64,000 bases of DNA. Origin: a virus. Within the stretch, counting starts at the first letter, position 1. Every line of letters begins with the position of its first letter. The stretch spans positions 1 through 64,000 of IMG/VR virus record IMGVR_UViG_3300022752_000052; one strand, given 5' to 3'. Of the stretch, positions 44,800 to 54,322 are shown one piece after another. The notes beneath the pieces are model-generated. The model was not told the DNA's origin. It searched no databases and worked only from the letters and a program-made list of their open reading frames with translations. The position numbers were made by a program, and so were the translations under genes.

Positions 44800-45523
44800 T
44801 TAAAAAATTATGTGTTTCAAGCATCCAAGCACCTGGAGTTGGTTTAACTCCTCCATTAAAATGATATATCCACCCAAATCTAGTATGTAGCATATTAGAG
44901 GTTAGTACCTCAAATCTATTCATATCTTGCATATTATACTCATAAGGTAAATATACTTTTTCTATATTATGAATTTCAGATAAATAATTAAGTATAGGTT
45001 GATCTTTACCTACACCTGTACTTTGAAAATCTAAAATTTTTTTATTTTCCGTATTGTAAAAATCCTTTACTGAGTCAAAAAAAGATTTATGAGATTTGTT
45101 AAATATCATAACTCCTGAGTTAAAGTATTTGAATGGGCTTAATACTTCGCTATTTGGAAAAACCAATTGCTGGCAATTCTCAACGCTTCGGCAAACCCAA
45201 TCCATACATCCGTAATTTCTTACTACGCCAAATTTATCTCCGACTAAATCAAATACATAAGGCATTTTAGGATGAACTATTGTGTCAGAATCTACATACA
45301 AAACTCTATTATACTCAATATCGTTTGCAGAGAGTAAATCTAAAATAAAAATTTTATTCCACTGAAAACCTAAATCAGACACTATTTCGGAATCTATGGA
45401 AAATAAGTCGACATTGTTTAAGTCACACCATTTTTTCCAAGATTTAGAGCTAATTGAATATCCTTGATTAGCGGATCTTTCGGATTTGTTAATAGCTATT
45501 TGAACAACTATGTCTTTACTCAT
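44783..45523 (-). CDS. Glycosyltransferase, GT8-like (246 aa)
   Basis: NRVLYVDSDTIVHPKMPYVF (DxD at about 76-78), then YFNSGVMIFNKSHKSFFDSV and GKDQPILNYLSEI, and HTRFGWIYHFNGG: all GT8 hallmarks (metal DxD, FNSG, DQ, H..G). GT8 enzymes transfer Gal, Glc or GlcNAc from UDP-sugars. Overlaps both neighbours by 8-17 bases. It is a distant paralogue of 45516-46322. Confidence 0.75.
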   Translation of the reverse strand: MSKDIVVQIAINKSERSANQGYSISSKSWKKWCDLNNVDLFSIDSEIVSDLGFQWNKIFILDLLSANDIEYNRVLYVDSDTIVHPKMPYVFDLVGDKFGVVRNYGCMDWVCRSVENCQQLVFPNSEVLSPFKYFNSGVMIFNKSHKSFFDSVKDFYNTENKKILDFQSTGVGKDQPILNYLSEIHNIEKVYLPYEYNMQDMNRFEVLTSNMLHTRFGWIYHFNGGVKPTPGAWMLETHNFLNERYG

Positions 45524-46322
45524 AATTATGTTTTATTAAATCCCATGTTTTTGACATCAACTCATATCGGTCTCCTCTAGTAGGAAATCCGCTAAATAAC
45601 CAAAACCATCCATATTTTATAAAAAATGGTGTAGTATTTTGTGTATTCCAATTATGACTAAGCCAATTAAATCTATTGAGATGAGTTAGCATAAACTTAG
45701 GATTAAGAGTATCTACGCTAAAAGGAATTTTGTTATCCTGAACAAAGTAATTAAATACAGGCTGATCTGTACCCCTTTTTATTTTTTCATTTTCGAGGTA
45801 CATTATCTTTTCTCTATTTGTCAAGAAGAAAATTTCTAAATCGGATAGAAAACTGTAATTGTCTTTATTAAGAAGAACATTTCCTGTACATAAATATTTT
45901 GTCAAATCAAAATCAACAGAAAACAAATCTTTATATCCATCTATCCCCTCTGTTATCCAAAATAAATTTTCTAAAGATCTATGAGCGTAAACTATTTTGG
46001 AATCTAATTTTTTACCCTCCCAGGGAGCGGAAGCATCCCATTTAATCATGCTAGATCCGTCTATTGCCCAAATCCAATTAGGGTCAATACCTTTCTCTGT
46101 TATTACTTTTTTCATATCAAACCATCTCTGCCAAGTAACTTTAGTCCCTTCGTGAAATGGTTTATAATTATCTAATTCGTAAGGAACAAAAGCAACATTA
46201 TTTTTATTACACCACCATTCCCATGTTTTTCTTGACACGTCTAAATACTTAAACCCCCCATGTTTATCGTTCATGTGAGGATTTGGATTTTTTACCCCAA
46301 TCCAATACACAACATTTTGCAT
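45516..46322 (-). CDS. Glycosyltransferase-like, GT8-related (268 aa)
   Basis: Similar plan to 44783: VSRKTWEWWCNKNNVAFVPY, then WIWAIDGSSMIKWDASAP (DGSS where DxD is expected), YLCTGNVLLNKDN and GTDQPVFNYFVQD. The substitution of the DxD Asp and the tryptophan-rich end (KYGWFWLFSGFPTRGD) make activity uncertain. Probably an old tandem duplicate of the neighbouring gene. Confidence 0.65.
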   Translation of the reverse strand: MQNVVYWIGVKNPNPHMNDKHGGFKYLDVSRKTWEWWCNKNNVAFVPYELDNYKPFHEGTKVTWQRWFDMKKVITEKGIDPNWIWAIDGSSMIKWDASAPWEGKKLDSKIVYAHRSLENLFWITEGIDGYKDLFSVDFDLTKYLCTGNVLLNKDNYSFLSDLEIFFLTNREKIMYLENEKIKRGTDQPVFNYFVQDNKIPFSVDTLNPKFMLTHLNRFNWLSHNWNTQNTTPFFIKYGWFWLFSGFPTRGDRYELMSKTWDLIKHNYE

Positions 46323-46325
46323 ATA

Positions 46326-46823
46326 TTATAGTTTGTTTTTATTTCTCATTAAATACCCTAGATACTTAGACTTAGATTTTTTCTCTAGTATATAATTTCT
46401 GTGTATTTGATTTCTAGAATTATCGCACCATTCTAAATTAGAAACTGTATTATTTGTTTTGTCTCCGTCTATATGATTTACTTGTGGGTAATTATTAGGA
46501 TTTGGAATAAAAGCCATGGCTACAGCCCTATGCATTGCTACATTAAATCTTGAAATAGGTCCATCCTCTTTTGTCTCATAAGAGAATCTTATCATTAAGT
46601 AGCCGGCTGTTGTAAATGATTGGGCTAGAATTATTTCATCTAATGTATAAGACAGTTCGGAAAGAGGCTTTCCATTCTCGTTTTTTCTTTTTTGTACACA
46701 TAACCTACTCATTCTTTTTACTCTTCCTAAGTTAGAAACTTGATACCATTTTTCGTAGTTAGGAAATGGTTTCCAAACCTCTCCGGGTAAATTTTCAAGA
46801 CTTCTATTCTCTCTAATACTCAT
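46326..46823 (-). CDS. NUMOD4-HNH homing endonuclease (165 aa)
   Basis: GEVWKPFPNYEKWYQVSNL and GRVKRM (about 14-38) form the NUMOD4 DNA-binding motif; HRAVAMAFIPNP, QVNHIDGDKTNNTVSNLEWC and DNSRNQIH (about 96-141) form the HNH nuclease with the essential H-N-H residues in place. A free-standing mobile nuclease gene inserted among glycosyltransferases, next to one of the few real intergenic gaps. Confidence 0.9.
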   Translation of the reverse strand: MSIRENRSLENLPGEVWKPFPNYEKWYQVSNLGRVKRMSRLCVQKRKNENGKPLSELSYTLDEIILAQSFTTAGYLMIRFSYETKEDGPISRFNVAMHRAVAMAFIPNPNNYPQVNHIDGDKTNNTVSNLEWCDNSRNQIHRNYILEKKSKSKYLGYLMRNKNKL

Positions 46824-47000
46824 TTAATTTCTAACTTATTTTCTAGTTTGTGTTCTAAAAGGTCTGTATAAATAAAAATTAAAAAAATCGGGGTGAATTA
46901 AGCACCATCTAGGATTTATCCTTATTTTATCTTAAACTACCGATTCTAATTAGTAACTAATATACTATATAATAGTTATATGACAAAATGAAAAACAACA
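46824..47000 (-). other. Intergenic region between nuclease and glycosyltransferase
   Basis: About 180 bases, AT-rich. A GGTG/CACC hairpin (46892-46906) is followed on the minus strand by seven T, a weak terminator for 47001-48263. TATTTATAC near 46866 could be a promoter for the nuclease. This gap may mark the nuclease insertion. Confidence 0.4.
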
Positions 47001-48263
47001 TCACTCTAATAAACAAGAATTTTTCCCTGTTTGTTGAATTAATTCCCAATATTTTTTATTGGCGCTATCTTGTATATAAACATCAGGTTCATTATAAGGT
47101 AATCTATTCATGTAAGCTCCTTTAAAAAAATATCCCTGATTTCCGGAAGTTACTCCTGCGTTATGGTAAATATTGTATCTGTACCAATCGTTCTCGGAAT
47201 CTGTAGACCAAGAGAATCCTAAATTACCATGAACTATTGTGTTTTTACCTAAATTCCATGCAGTGAAAAGAATAGCCCACATATCAGCGCACCAAATTTG
47301 CAGTTCCATGTAATTCGAATCATCTTGTTTTTTTACGTTATTTATTTGCGTAATATCAGTGTATAGTTTTTCGCACTGTTCTTCCACAGATAACCAGAAG
47401 AAAGGGCTAACATCTTTCATTATATATTGAGCTCCTATATTATTTTCGTTATTTTGTTGTACTATGCTTTTGGGTATTCCACTAATATTGCACATAGCAT
47501 TTAAAATGTCTTGTCCTTTACTTTCTATATAATCGGAAGAAAGATACGAATTGCAATTAGAGCCATACCAGTTATTGTCTTTTAATAAATCTGTAGTAAG
47601 CCACTCATTAATAGGCCTAGTAAAAGCAATATCACAATCATGGTAGAATATAATATCATCTTTTAAGCTAGGATTCCTTAGCCAGTGTTGTTTAAGTATA
47701 TTAGGTCTTATAGAAGATACATAATTTTTAGAAGTTCTAGTATCCAAGTAGAAAAAGAATTTAACATGTCTATACCTCATCAACAGTTTAAACCATTCAG
47801 TAGGGATTGTCTCAGTTTCATCTAAAGCACATACAATATTTATAGAAGCGGGATTAACACCCATTGATAGGAAATTATTAATCATTACTTCAACTTGCCA
47901 TGCATAATATAGAGTGGCCGGCTGTGCGCAAACAAATTGAACAGTTTTATCTTCAGTTTGTATGGGTTCGGGCATAACTGGATTTGTATTATATGTAGGA
48001 ATTTCAGCTGCTAATGCCTGTATTTCATCTGACATAGCTTTATCTACCTCCGCCCATTTTCCTTCCGGGCAAGCATTTTCTACCGGTGAATATATCTTAC
48101 CTTTAAGTAAGCATCCGCAAACACCACAATGAACCGTAGGAGATGTTTTCTTATGTTCACAGGCATCACAAATTTGAATTCTAGCTTCAGCTAATTTACT
48201 TTGTTTTTCATTTGGGTTTATAGCTATACCCCAAGACTTTAAAATTTCTACTAATTTATTCAT
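47001..48263 (-). CDS. Glycosyltransferase with N-terminal zinc ribbon (420 aa)
   Basis: Residues about 25-65 are a cysteine-rich zinc ribbon: RIQICDACEH, VHCGVCGCLLKGK, ENACPEGKW. The rest is a glycosyltransferase-like domain: IFYHDCDIAFTRPINEWL carries a DxD-like metal motif, followed by NNENNIGAQYIMKDVSPFFW and YNIYHNAGVTSGNQGYFFKG. Fusion of a DACEH ribbon with a transferase suggests recruitment to a partner or nucleic acid, which is inference. Start chosen by length; no overlap with 48275. Confidence 0.65.
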   Translation of the reverse strand: MNKLVEILKSWGIAINPNEKQSKLAEARIQICDACEHKKTSPTVHCGVCGCLLKGKIYSPVENACPEGKWAEVDKAMSDEIQALAAEIPTYNTNPVMPEPIQTEDKTVQFVCAQPATLYYAWQVEVMINNFLSMGVNPASINIVCALDETETIPTEWFKLLMRYRHVKFFFYLDTRTSKNYVSSIRPNILKQHWLRNPSLKDDIIFYHDCDIAFTRPINEWLTTDLLKDNNWYGSNCNSYLSSDYIESKGQDILNAMCNISGIPKSIVQQNNENNIGAQYIMKDVSPFFWLSVEEQCEKLYTDITQINNVKKQDDSNYMELQIWCADMWAILFTAWNLGKNTIVHGNLGFSWSTDSENDWYRYNIYHNAGVTSGNQGYFFKGAYMNRLPYNEPDVYIQDSANKKYWELIQQTGKNSCLLE

Positions 48264-48274
48264 GACTATTATTA

Positions 48275-49312
48275 CTAGTATTTAGTTACTCCGTTTAAAC
48301 TTGCTAAAATGTTATAAAAATTCAATACAAAATTCTGCGGGGAATACATATCAATCAACATATTCCTCACATTGTTATTAATATCTTTAACATCATTATT
48401 GTTCAATGACAATACAACATCAATAAGATCATTTAAATCATCCCAATTATTATTACATGCAAAATAAGTCTCCCTGTCTATATACGGATTAGGATTAGTT
48501 ATTACATTATTCATAAAAGGCTTAATCATTATACATCCAGAATTCCATATCTCAAAATCCCTAAAACATATCTCCCCCATACCAAAAGGAGATATAGCAC
48601 ATTTACTTCTCATCAATGCTATGTTATAATCCTCAGGAGAAAGCCTGCCAGAAACGATATTATAGGTATCATCCAATCTATCCAATGTATCCAAGCTCCG
48701 CTTTCTATGTCTGCTATAATATAAATCGTTGCGAATTCCAAAGTCATAATTCTCCTTATGATCCGCTTGATAAACTGCAAATATATCATGTTCCTTTTTT
48801 ACTTCATGATTCGCGAATTGCATATAATGTGGATGATAGTACCCGAGATTATAACCAGATAAAACAATGTCATCATATCTTTTTACATCATAGGAAATCT
48901 TATCCTCCCGGCCGGCATACATGTTCCACCATTCCTTACCCAATGGAGATGGAATGCTATATACATCTTTACTATATATTTGATTCTTTATTAATTTTTC
49001 TGCATTGCTATTTTCAAATACATCATAAGATCCTAAAATAGATGGAGAATCAGAACCATCATATAGCATGAATCTTCCATCTATCTCATGTAATCTCTCT
49101 AATCCATAATTAATAGACTCCTGTAAAGACTTCGCCCGCCGGTTAATAAAACATTCATCTCCTAAAATGCTTATATCCCAACTGTCTACCATATCCCCAG
49201 CAATAATAAAATCTATTCCTACATCTTTGAACAAATCTTTATACATCAAAAATCCTCTATATGTAGCCTTATTTCTACCCCTATCAACATCAACTAATCT
49301 AATACGTAACAT
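48275..49312 (-). CDS. Glycosyltransferase, exostosin/GT47 or GT-B-like (345 aa)
   Basis: N-terminal half of unknown fold; C-terminal half reads ISPFGMGEICFRDFEIWNSG, CIMIKPFMNNVITNPNPYID, a pattern of exostosin-like and CgeB-type transferases (SPxGxGExxxRxxExxxxG). Donor unknown. Confidence 0.65.
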   Translation of the reverse strand: MLRIRLVDVDRGRNKATYRGFLMYKDLFKDVGIDFIIAGDMVDSWDISILGDECFINRRAKSLQESINYGLERLHEIDGRFMLYDGSDSPSILGSYDVFENSNAEKLIKNQIYSKDVYSIPSPLGKEWWNMYAGREDKISYDVKRYDDIVLSGYNLGYYHPHYMQFANHEVKKEHDIFAVYQADHKENYDFGIRNDLYYSRHRKRSLDTLDRLDDTYNIVSGRLSPEDYNIALMRSKCAISPFGMGEICFRDFEIWNSGCIMIKPFMNNVITNPNPYIDRETYFACNNNWDDLNDLIDVVLSLNNNDVKDINNNVRNMLIDMYSPQNFVLNFYNILASLNGVTKY

Positions 49313-49338
49313 AAGTTCAACATTTAGGAATAATCATA

Positions 49339-50109
49339 TTATAATTTAGAATACATTTCATTTTGACTTATCTGCTTATTAATACTCTTAACATGCAATA
49401 AACACCAATTCCATTCATCAGGTATAGCAGCATAATGTGAATATCCTGTAATTACTTCATGTACCTTATTCTTAAATCTAATCTTATCTAAATTCCTATA
49501 TATCCTCGTTTGATAATCCGGAAAATTAATAATAGGCTTATAATAAACAACAGACCTTATATCTTTACTACTATTAATGTTATACTCCTCCTTAATCAAA
49601 TTATTAATCTCAAGCAATTTATATAAATCAGAATAAATACTTATAGGCTCTAAAGTAGATTGAATAGCTATATCTTGTTTGCTGATTTTCCAATTCCAAT
49701 GATTAATCCATTCTTGTGTAATGTTTTCTACAATGTTAACTCTAGGAACGGCAATCATTTCCATGTCTGCATTAATTTCCAACAATGTTTTTAAATTATA
49801 CAACAAAAAATCATTCAATAACTCATCTGCATCAATTTGAAAAATCCATTCTCCTCTTGCATGCTTAAACAAATTATTTTTAAATGTTGCAAAATCTCCG
49901 TTCAATGGAAAATTAACATGATTTATATGTTCTGATATAGGATGATTCTTAATTACATCCAAAACATCATTAGTTACCCTGGAGGAGTCCGTCTGCACAA
50001 TAATTTCCGTATCTACTGCAATAACTCCCTCCAATAAAGAAAGTAAGACAAATAACTCATCTTTCTCATCACAGGCAGTAACACAATATGAAAGGTAAAT
50101 GTTATCCAA
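49339..50109 (-). CDS. Glycosyltransferase, GT2 type (256 aa)
   Basis: YLSYCVTACDEKDELFVLLS and VDTEIIVQTDSS are GT2 start motifs; RGEWIFQIDADELLNDFLLY contains the DxD/ADE metal site at about 92-94. A helical end (INKQISQNEMYSKL). Overlaps 50102-50569 by 8 bases. Confidence 0.8.
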   Translation of the reverse strand: MDNIYLSYCVTACDEKDELFVLLSLLEGVIAVDTEIIVQTDSSRVTNDVLDVIKNHPISEHINHVNFPLNGDFATFKNNLFKHARGEWIFQIDADELLNDFLLYNLKTLLEINADMEMIAVPRVNIVENITQEWINHWNWKISKQDIAIQSTLEPISIYSDLYKLLEINNLIKEEYNINSSKDIRSVVYYKPIINFPDYQTRIYRNLDKIRFKNKVHEVITGYSHYAAIPDEWNWCLLHVKSINKQISQNEMYSKL

Positions 50110-50569
50110 TTTCTTTATGTTTTGGTAAATTTAATTCATATAATTTTTCAAAAGCATTAGAAAAAGCATCCGCATTAAATTCAATACAATTATCTACATC
50201 AACTTTTCTCCTTATTATAGCATTAGGGTAATTCTTAACATCATCATCCGTAAAATCAATAATCTCACATACCTTCCAAACCATCCTCTTAGTATCCCCT
50301 TCGTCCGGAAAAATTACCGCCTTGTCTAAAGAAAATACAAAAGGATACCATACCAAGTTTTCTACATCAACGTGTCTTTTATCTATACAAATTCGGGGCA
50401 GCGTCGACTCATACTGAATCTGGGCGTCGGAGCCTAGAACTAGGCTCGAGTCTGTATAGTAGCCGCTGCCCATGCAAAGTTTTGTCAGCAATCCAGTATC
50501 TGTAAGTTCTACAATTACTTCTTGTTGTCCGGTTATAGGAGATAGTTCCTCGAAAGTTACATCAATCAT
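50102..50569 (-). CDS. Hypothetical protein (155 aa)
   Basis: Strand-rich 155-residue protein with RICIDKRHVDVENLVWYPFV, PDEGDTKRMVWKVCEIIDF. I associate similar sequences with conserved uncharacterised phage proteins. It sits among glycosyltransferases and overlaps both neighbours by 4-8 bases, so it is in their operon. The DNA of about 50391-50465 is more GC-rich than its surroundings. Confidence 0.55.
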   Translation of the reverse strand: MIDVTFEELSPITGQQEVIVELTDTGLLTKLCMGSGYYTDSSLVLGSDAQIQYESTLPRICIDKRHVDVENLVWYPFVFSLDKAVIFPDEGDTKRMVWKVCEIIDFTDDDVKNYPNAIIRRKVDVDNCIEFNADAFSNAFEKLYELNLPKHKEIG

Positions 50570-51846
50570 TCTACTAGTTTTAGTTTTGGTAAATTAAGTT
50601 TATTTATCTTAGGTTGGTTTTGAATTTCAATTGAATCCAGAATTCCTTCTAATTTATCGACCATTTTCTCAAAAGTAAAATGAGCTAACGTATGAAGTCT
50701 TTGTTTTTCCGCGTTTTCTTTATGCTTATTATATCTAGTAAAAACATCTGCAATAACTCCAGCAGAATACATATAATCGACTGTAAACCATTTAGATTCC
50801 TGTATAAACCAATCATTTAGAACTGATTTATCCACGGGCTCTAGTCGGCCGGGAAGCAGAGAACAGTATTTTGGATTTAAGAAATCAGTATGTCCAGACC
50901 AATTAGATGCTATGATAGGCTTCCCAGTTACGGAAAATTCAGCTAGAGGTCTTCCATACCCCTCTCCTTTTGTAAAGGAAATCATAGCTTTTACTTTTGG
51001 GTCGTTGTATAAATTATTCATTTCTCCATCTGTCAAATCTCCATGTAGGACATAAATGTTTGGACCAGACTCTCCGTCTAAAATAGACCTAATTTTTGAT
51101 TGAATTTCATTTAAATCACCTACTGAATACTTACCTCCACTTGTTTTTAAAATTAATGCCGGTCTATTTTTGGCTGGCATTCTTTTAAATGTATCAAAAA
51201 ATACTCTTATCATAGCTCCTACATTCTTTCTATCATTACCGAAAGAACCTTGCAACCAATGTCCAACAAATAGGAAACAGAAATCTTCTTTAACATGCTC
51301 TAGAATGTTCATATTTTCATCAGGATGCATTTTGTTGGTGTAAACTGTTGTGTCCACACCCTCAAATAAAATCTCTTTTCTAAGGCTATCTCTGAGCTTT
51401 AGAGTGCCTTCTAATTGATTTGTATGTTTATTTACTTTATCAAATACAGAATCATTTATAACATCAAGAGAATGTTTGGATGTTGTCAATAGCATATCCA
51501 TATTGTTACATCCCTCAATCCATTTAGGAGAACACATATCTGTTTCTATCCCAGCAGTGAAACCTATGTTATATTTACCGCATTTGACAAATTCATTAGG
51601 TATTGTCAACTGAATAAAAATATCATCATTAGCATCCGTTTTTGGTACGATTCTTTTTATAATTTCTGCATCAGAAGGGTTGTTTTTATCTAATCCATTA
51701 GTAGGAGTATTTCCCCATGCCGTAGAAACTATTTTTAAATCATATTTATCCTTTAATGATATCAATGCCCATGCTATGTCTCTGCCGTGTGCCCCATATC
51801 CGGAAGCCGTATATACTGGTGCGACTAAAGTAACTTTCTTTTTCAT
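50566..51846 (-). CDS. Glycosyltransferase, GT4 type (426 aa)
   Basis: Classic GT4: KVTLVAPVYTASGYGAHGRD (GT-B N domain glycine loop), LFVGHWLQGSFGNDRKNVGA, and FTKGEGYGRPLAEFSVTGKP IIASNWSGHTDF, the donor-binding E-x7-E region. Start overlaps the next gene by 4 bases (ATGA). The donor is unknown. Confidence 0.85.
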   Translation of the reverse strand: MKKKVTLVAPVYTASGYGAHGRDIAWALISLKDKYDLKIVSTAWGNTPTNGLDKNNPSDAEIIKRIVPKTDANDDIFIQLTIPNEFVKCGKYNIGFTAGIETDMCSPKWIEGCNNMDMLLTTSKHSLDVINDSVFDKVNKHTNQLEGTLKLRDSLRKEILFEGVDTTVYTNKMHPDENMNILEHVKEDFCFLFVGHWLQGSFGNDRKNVGAMIRVFFDTFKRMPAKNRPALILKTSGGKYSVGDLNEIQSKIRSILDGESGPNIYVLHGDLTDGEMNNLYNDPKVKAMISFTKGEGYGRPLAEFSVTGKPIIASNWSGHTDFLNPKYCSLLPGRLEPVDKSVLNDWFIQESKWFTVDYMYSAGVIADVFTRYNKHKENAEKQRLHTLAHFTFEKMVDKLEGILDSIEIQNQPKINKLNLPKLKLVE

Positions 51847-53339
51847 AGAATTCCTATTGCTTTATTAGTTTTTTCTGGTTTTATTTCATGTAGTGAATAT
51901 CTAGATCTCGGCTTCCAATTATCAAGAGCTAAATTGATATTTTTTATAAATCTATTACACATTTCTTCTGCTGACATTCCTACTTTCGGATCAAGAGCAT
52001 AAGCCGTTCCTTTGCTCCCTAATGCTTTTCTTTCTTCTCTAGGAATTTTGTACCAATAAAATATAGCCTCGGCCACTTCCTCAAAGGATACTCTGTCATC
52101 AAAAATATAGGGAGTTGCCGGTGAACCTTGTAGAGATCTATTGTTAGGAAATACTGGAAATGCCCATTCGCCATGCTTTCTAAAGGTTCCTGCGTGATTA
52201 GTAGGGAAATCTTTTGTAAATGTTATGTACTTTCCTTTATTGTCTACGAAACCACACTGGTCTTGTAATCCTCCTGTTACATTATTTATAATAGGAGTGC
52301 CGGCCATTAGTGCTTCAGCTCCTGAAAGACCGAATCCTTCATTAGATGCAATATTTAAAACAACATCCGCAAAATTATACCAAAAATTTAGTGTCTTTGT
52401 ATCTATTTTTTTATCAGAAAAAATGACTTTTCCTTTTGGGTTTAAAGCTTTTACCGTTGCAATTAAGTCTGTACCATTTCCATCGATAGGGTCTGTATGC
52501 ATGACTAAAATACATCTACTAGCTTTATCATCATCTTTTAGATATTCGCAAAATCTAGTAAAAGCTAGAATAACATCCCCCGGTTGTTTTCTTCTTATAT
52601 TTCTATTATTCCAAAAAATTAAAAAATCAGTAGGCGTTTCTTTTTTAAAATCAGATATATAAGCATTGTATTCATCATATACTTTGCTACTTGGAAGAAT
52701 CTTATATATGTGTTTATTATTTATTCCATGAGGAATGTAAGCAGTGTAAGTTGTATCTATATCAAAAGATTTTGGTTCGCCAGAATCTAAATCATAATAT
52801 TTATATTCATTTTCTTCTAATACTACATTAACTAAATTATGAGTTTGCTTTGATATATTAAATATGAAATCACATGAAGCATAAAATTCAGAATTCCAAT
52901 GTGGATATGGCAAATCGTCCCATATATTATAATACATAATAGGAATAGATGTTCTAATTTCTCTCTCCATATCATATAACCATTCCCAAAATCTTGGGTC
53001 CGTAAAATGTAAAATCGCATCAGGCGACTCTCTAGTTATTATTTCTCTTAATTTGTGTGGATCTCCGTACCCATTATTAGGGTATATAAGCACGCTAGCG
53101 TCATCTATTCCTATTTCTTTGTTGACATCATCTGAAACATCAATAATTTTACCGGCATCAGGATTTTTTATAGCAGCTCCAATTTGAACCCAATCAAAAT
53201 ATTTAGCTGTACCTACTACAATTTCCCTAGACATTACTCCAATACCTGAGTTTAATCTTAAATCATCCGACAGGAGTAGAATTTTTTTCTTTTTAGGACG
53301 ATTAGTTATTTTCTTTAGTTTTGGTAATTCAAAATTCAT
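51843..53339 (-). CDS. Glycosyltransferase, GT4 type (498 aa)
   Basis: KILLLSDDLRLNSGIGVMSR start, then FWNNRNIRRKQPGDVILAF, and SNEGFGLSGAEALMAGTPII NNVTGGLQDQCGF: the E-x7-E donor site is written EGFGLSGAEALMAGTP. At 498 residues it is long, with extra helices near the C-terminus. It is the first gene of the island read by this operon. Confidence 0.85.
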   Translation of the reverse strand: MNFELPKLKKITNRPKKKKILLLSDDLRLNSGIGVMSREIVVGTAKYFDWVQIGAAIKNPDAGKIIDVSDDVNKEIGIDDASVLIYPNNGYGDPHKLREIITRESPDAILHFTDPRFWEWLYDMEREIRTSIPIMYYNIWDDLPYPHWNSEFYASCDFIFNISKQTHNLVNVVLEENEYKYYDLDSGEPKSFDIDTTYTAYIPHGINNKHIYKILPSSKVYDEYNAYISDFKKETPTDFLIFWNNRNIRRKQPGDVILAFTRFCEYLKDDDKASRCILVMHTDPIDGNGTDLIATVKALNPKGKVIFSDKKIDTKTLNFWYNFADVVLNIASNEGFGLSGAEALMAGTPIINNVTGGLQDQCGFVDNKGKYITFTKDFPTNHAGTFRKHGEWAFPVFPNNRSLQGSPATPYIFDDRVSFEEVAEAIFYWYKIPREERKALGSKGTAYALDPKVGMSAEEMCNRFIKNINLALDNWKPRSRYSLHEIKPEKTNKAIGIL

Positions 53340-53345
53340 AATATA

Positions 53346-54311
53346 TTATTTGTTTATATAATCTCTAGCTTCTTCTGGACATAAATCAAACCTATTTTTA
53401 AATTCACAGTAATTGCAATTAAAGCAATTATTTCCTGTTAAAGCGGGATATAGGATATCTTGTCTAGCATTTCCTTGCTTATCAAAAACTTTTTTTATGA
53501 ATGTTTTAAATTCGATTATAGAATTTTCTACAGACTTTTTTGACTGTGCAGGTTTAAATATCTGAACCCTGCTTACAGGGAAATCGTATCCATCTGTTAT
53601 TCTTCTCACTATAGTAAATCTACAATCCACATCTTTTATCTCGAGTCCTAAACTCTTGGCTAAAAAATTTTTATATAATAGTATTTGAGATATTTTTATT
53701 TTATCTTTTTTTGAATAGGAGCTCCATCCTTTTCCTGAAGTTTTTATATCGTCTATTACTAATTTATTATTTTCTTTGTCATAAAAAAGTAAATCAATAA
53801 ACAAAATAAAATAAAGAGGCTCCTCAGAATCTATTATTTTTATCATCAGAGGAACCTCTACTCCCAAAAGAGACCAATTATCTCTATTGTAATATAAATT
53901 ATGACTACTTCTTATATGATTTAAAATACTAACTCCTTGCTCCCAAAATTCCGTCAGTTCTAGGCTAGTAGAAAAATGCTTGCCATAATTAGTAAAATCT
54001 TTTTTATATACTTCTTTTATTCTATTTTTTAATTCTATACTAAAATCAATTTCATTTTTATTTTTAAATTTATTATCATGATTTTCGATTAAATATTCCT
54101 GTAAAACTTCGTGGAAAGCAGTCCCAAAAGTCATGTGTATAGAAGGAGGTCTAGTACCTAGCTTTAATACATAACTCAAAAACCATTTTTTAGGACACTG
54201 ACTGTACATAGAAAATTGAGAAAATGAAACATGTTTATGAGGTATTTCTTTTACTTTATTAGCAAAATCAATAGACTCCTGTAATTTTATCTTTACTTGT
54301 TCCAAAACCAT
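53346..54311 (-). CDS. PD-(D/E)XK nuclease, Cas4/RecB-like (321 aa)
   Basis: HVSFSQFSMYSQCPKKWFLS (RecB-type entry, with one of four Fe-S cysteines), GTAFHEVLQEYL with the catalytic His, LFIDLLFYDKENNKLVIDDI then KTSGKG (the D...DxK core), QILLYKNF, and a C-terminal cluster CFNCNYCEFKNRFDLC. The layout matches AddB/Cas4-like exonucleases with a 4Fe-4S cluster. It belongs with the replication block. Confidence 0.85.
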   Translation of the reverse strand: MVLEQVKIKLQESIDFANKVKEIPHKHVSFSQFSMYSQCPKKWFLSYVLKLGTRPPSIHMTFGTAFHEVLQEYLIENHDNKFKNKNEIDFSIELKNRIKEVYKKDFTNYGKHFSTSLELTEFWEQGVSILNHIRSSHNLYYNRDNWSLLGVEVPLMIKIIDSEEPLYFILFIDLLFYDKENNKLVIDDIKTSGKGWSSYSKKDKIKISQILLYKNFLAKSLGLEIKDVDCRFTIVRRITDGYDFPVSRVQIFKPAQSKKSVENSIIEFKTFIKKVFDKQGNARQDILYPALTGNNCFNCNYCEFKNRFDLCPEEARDYINK

Positions 54312-54322
54312 TTATTGATGAA

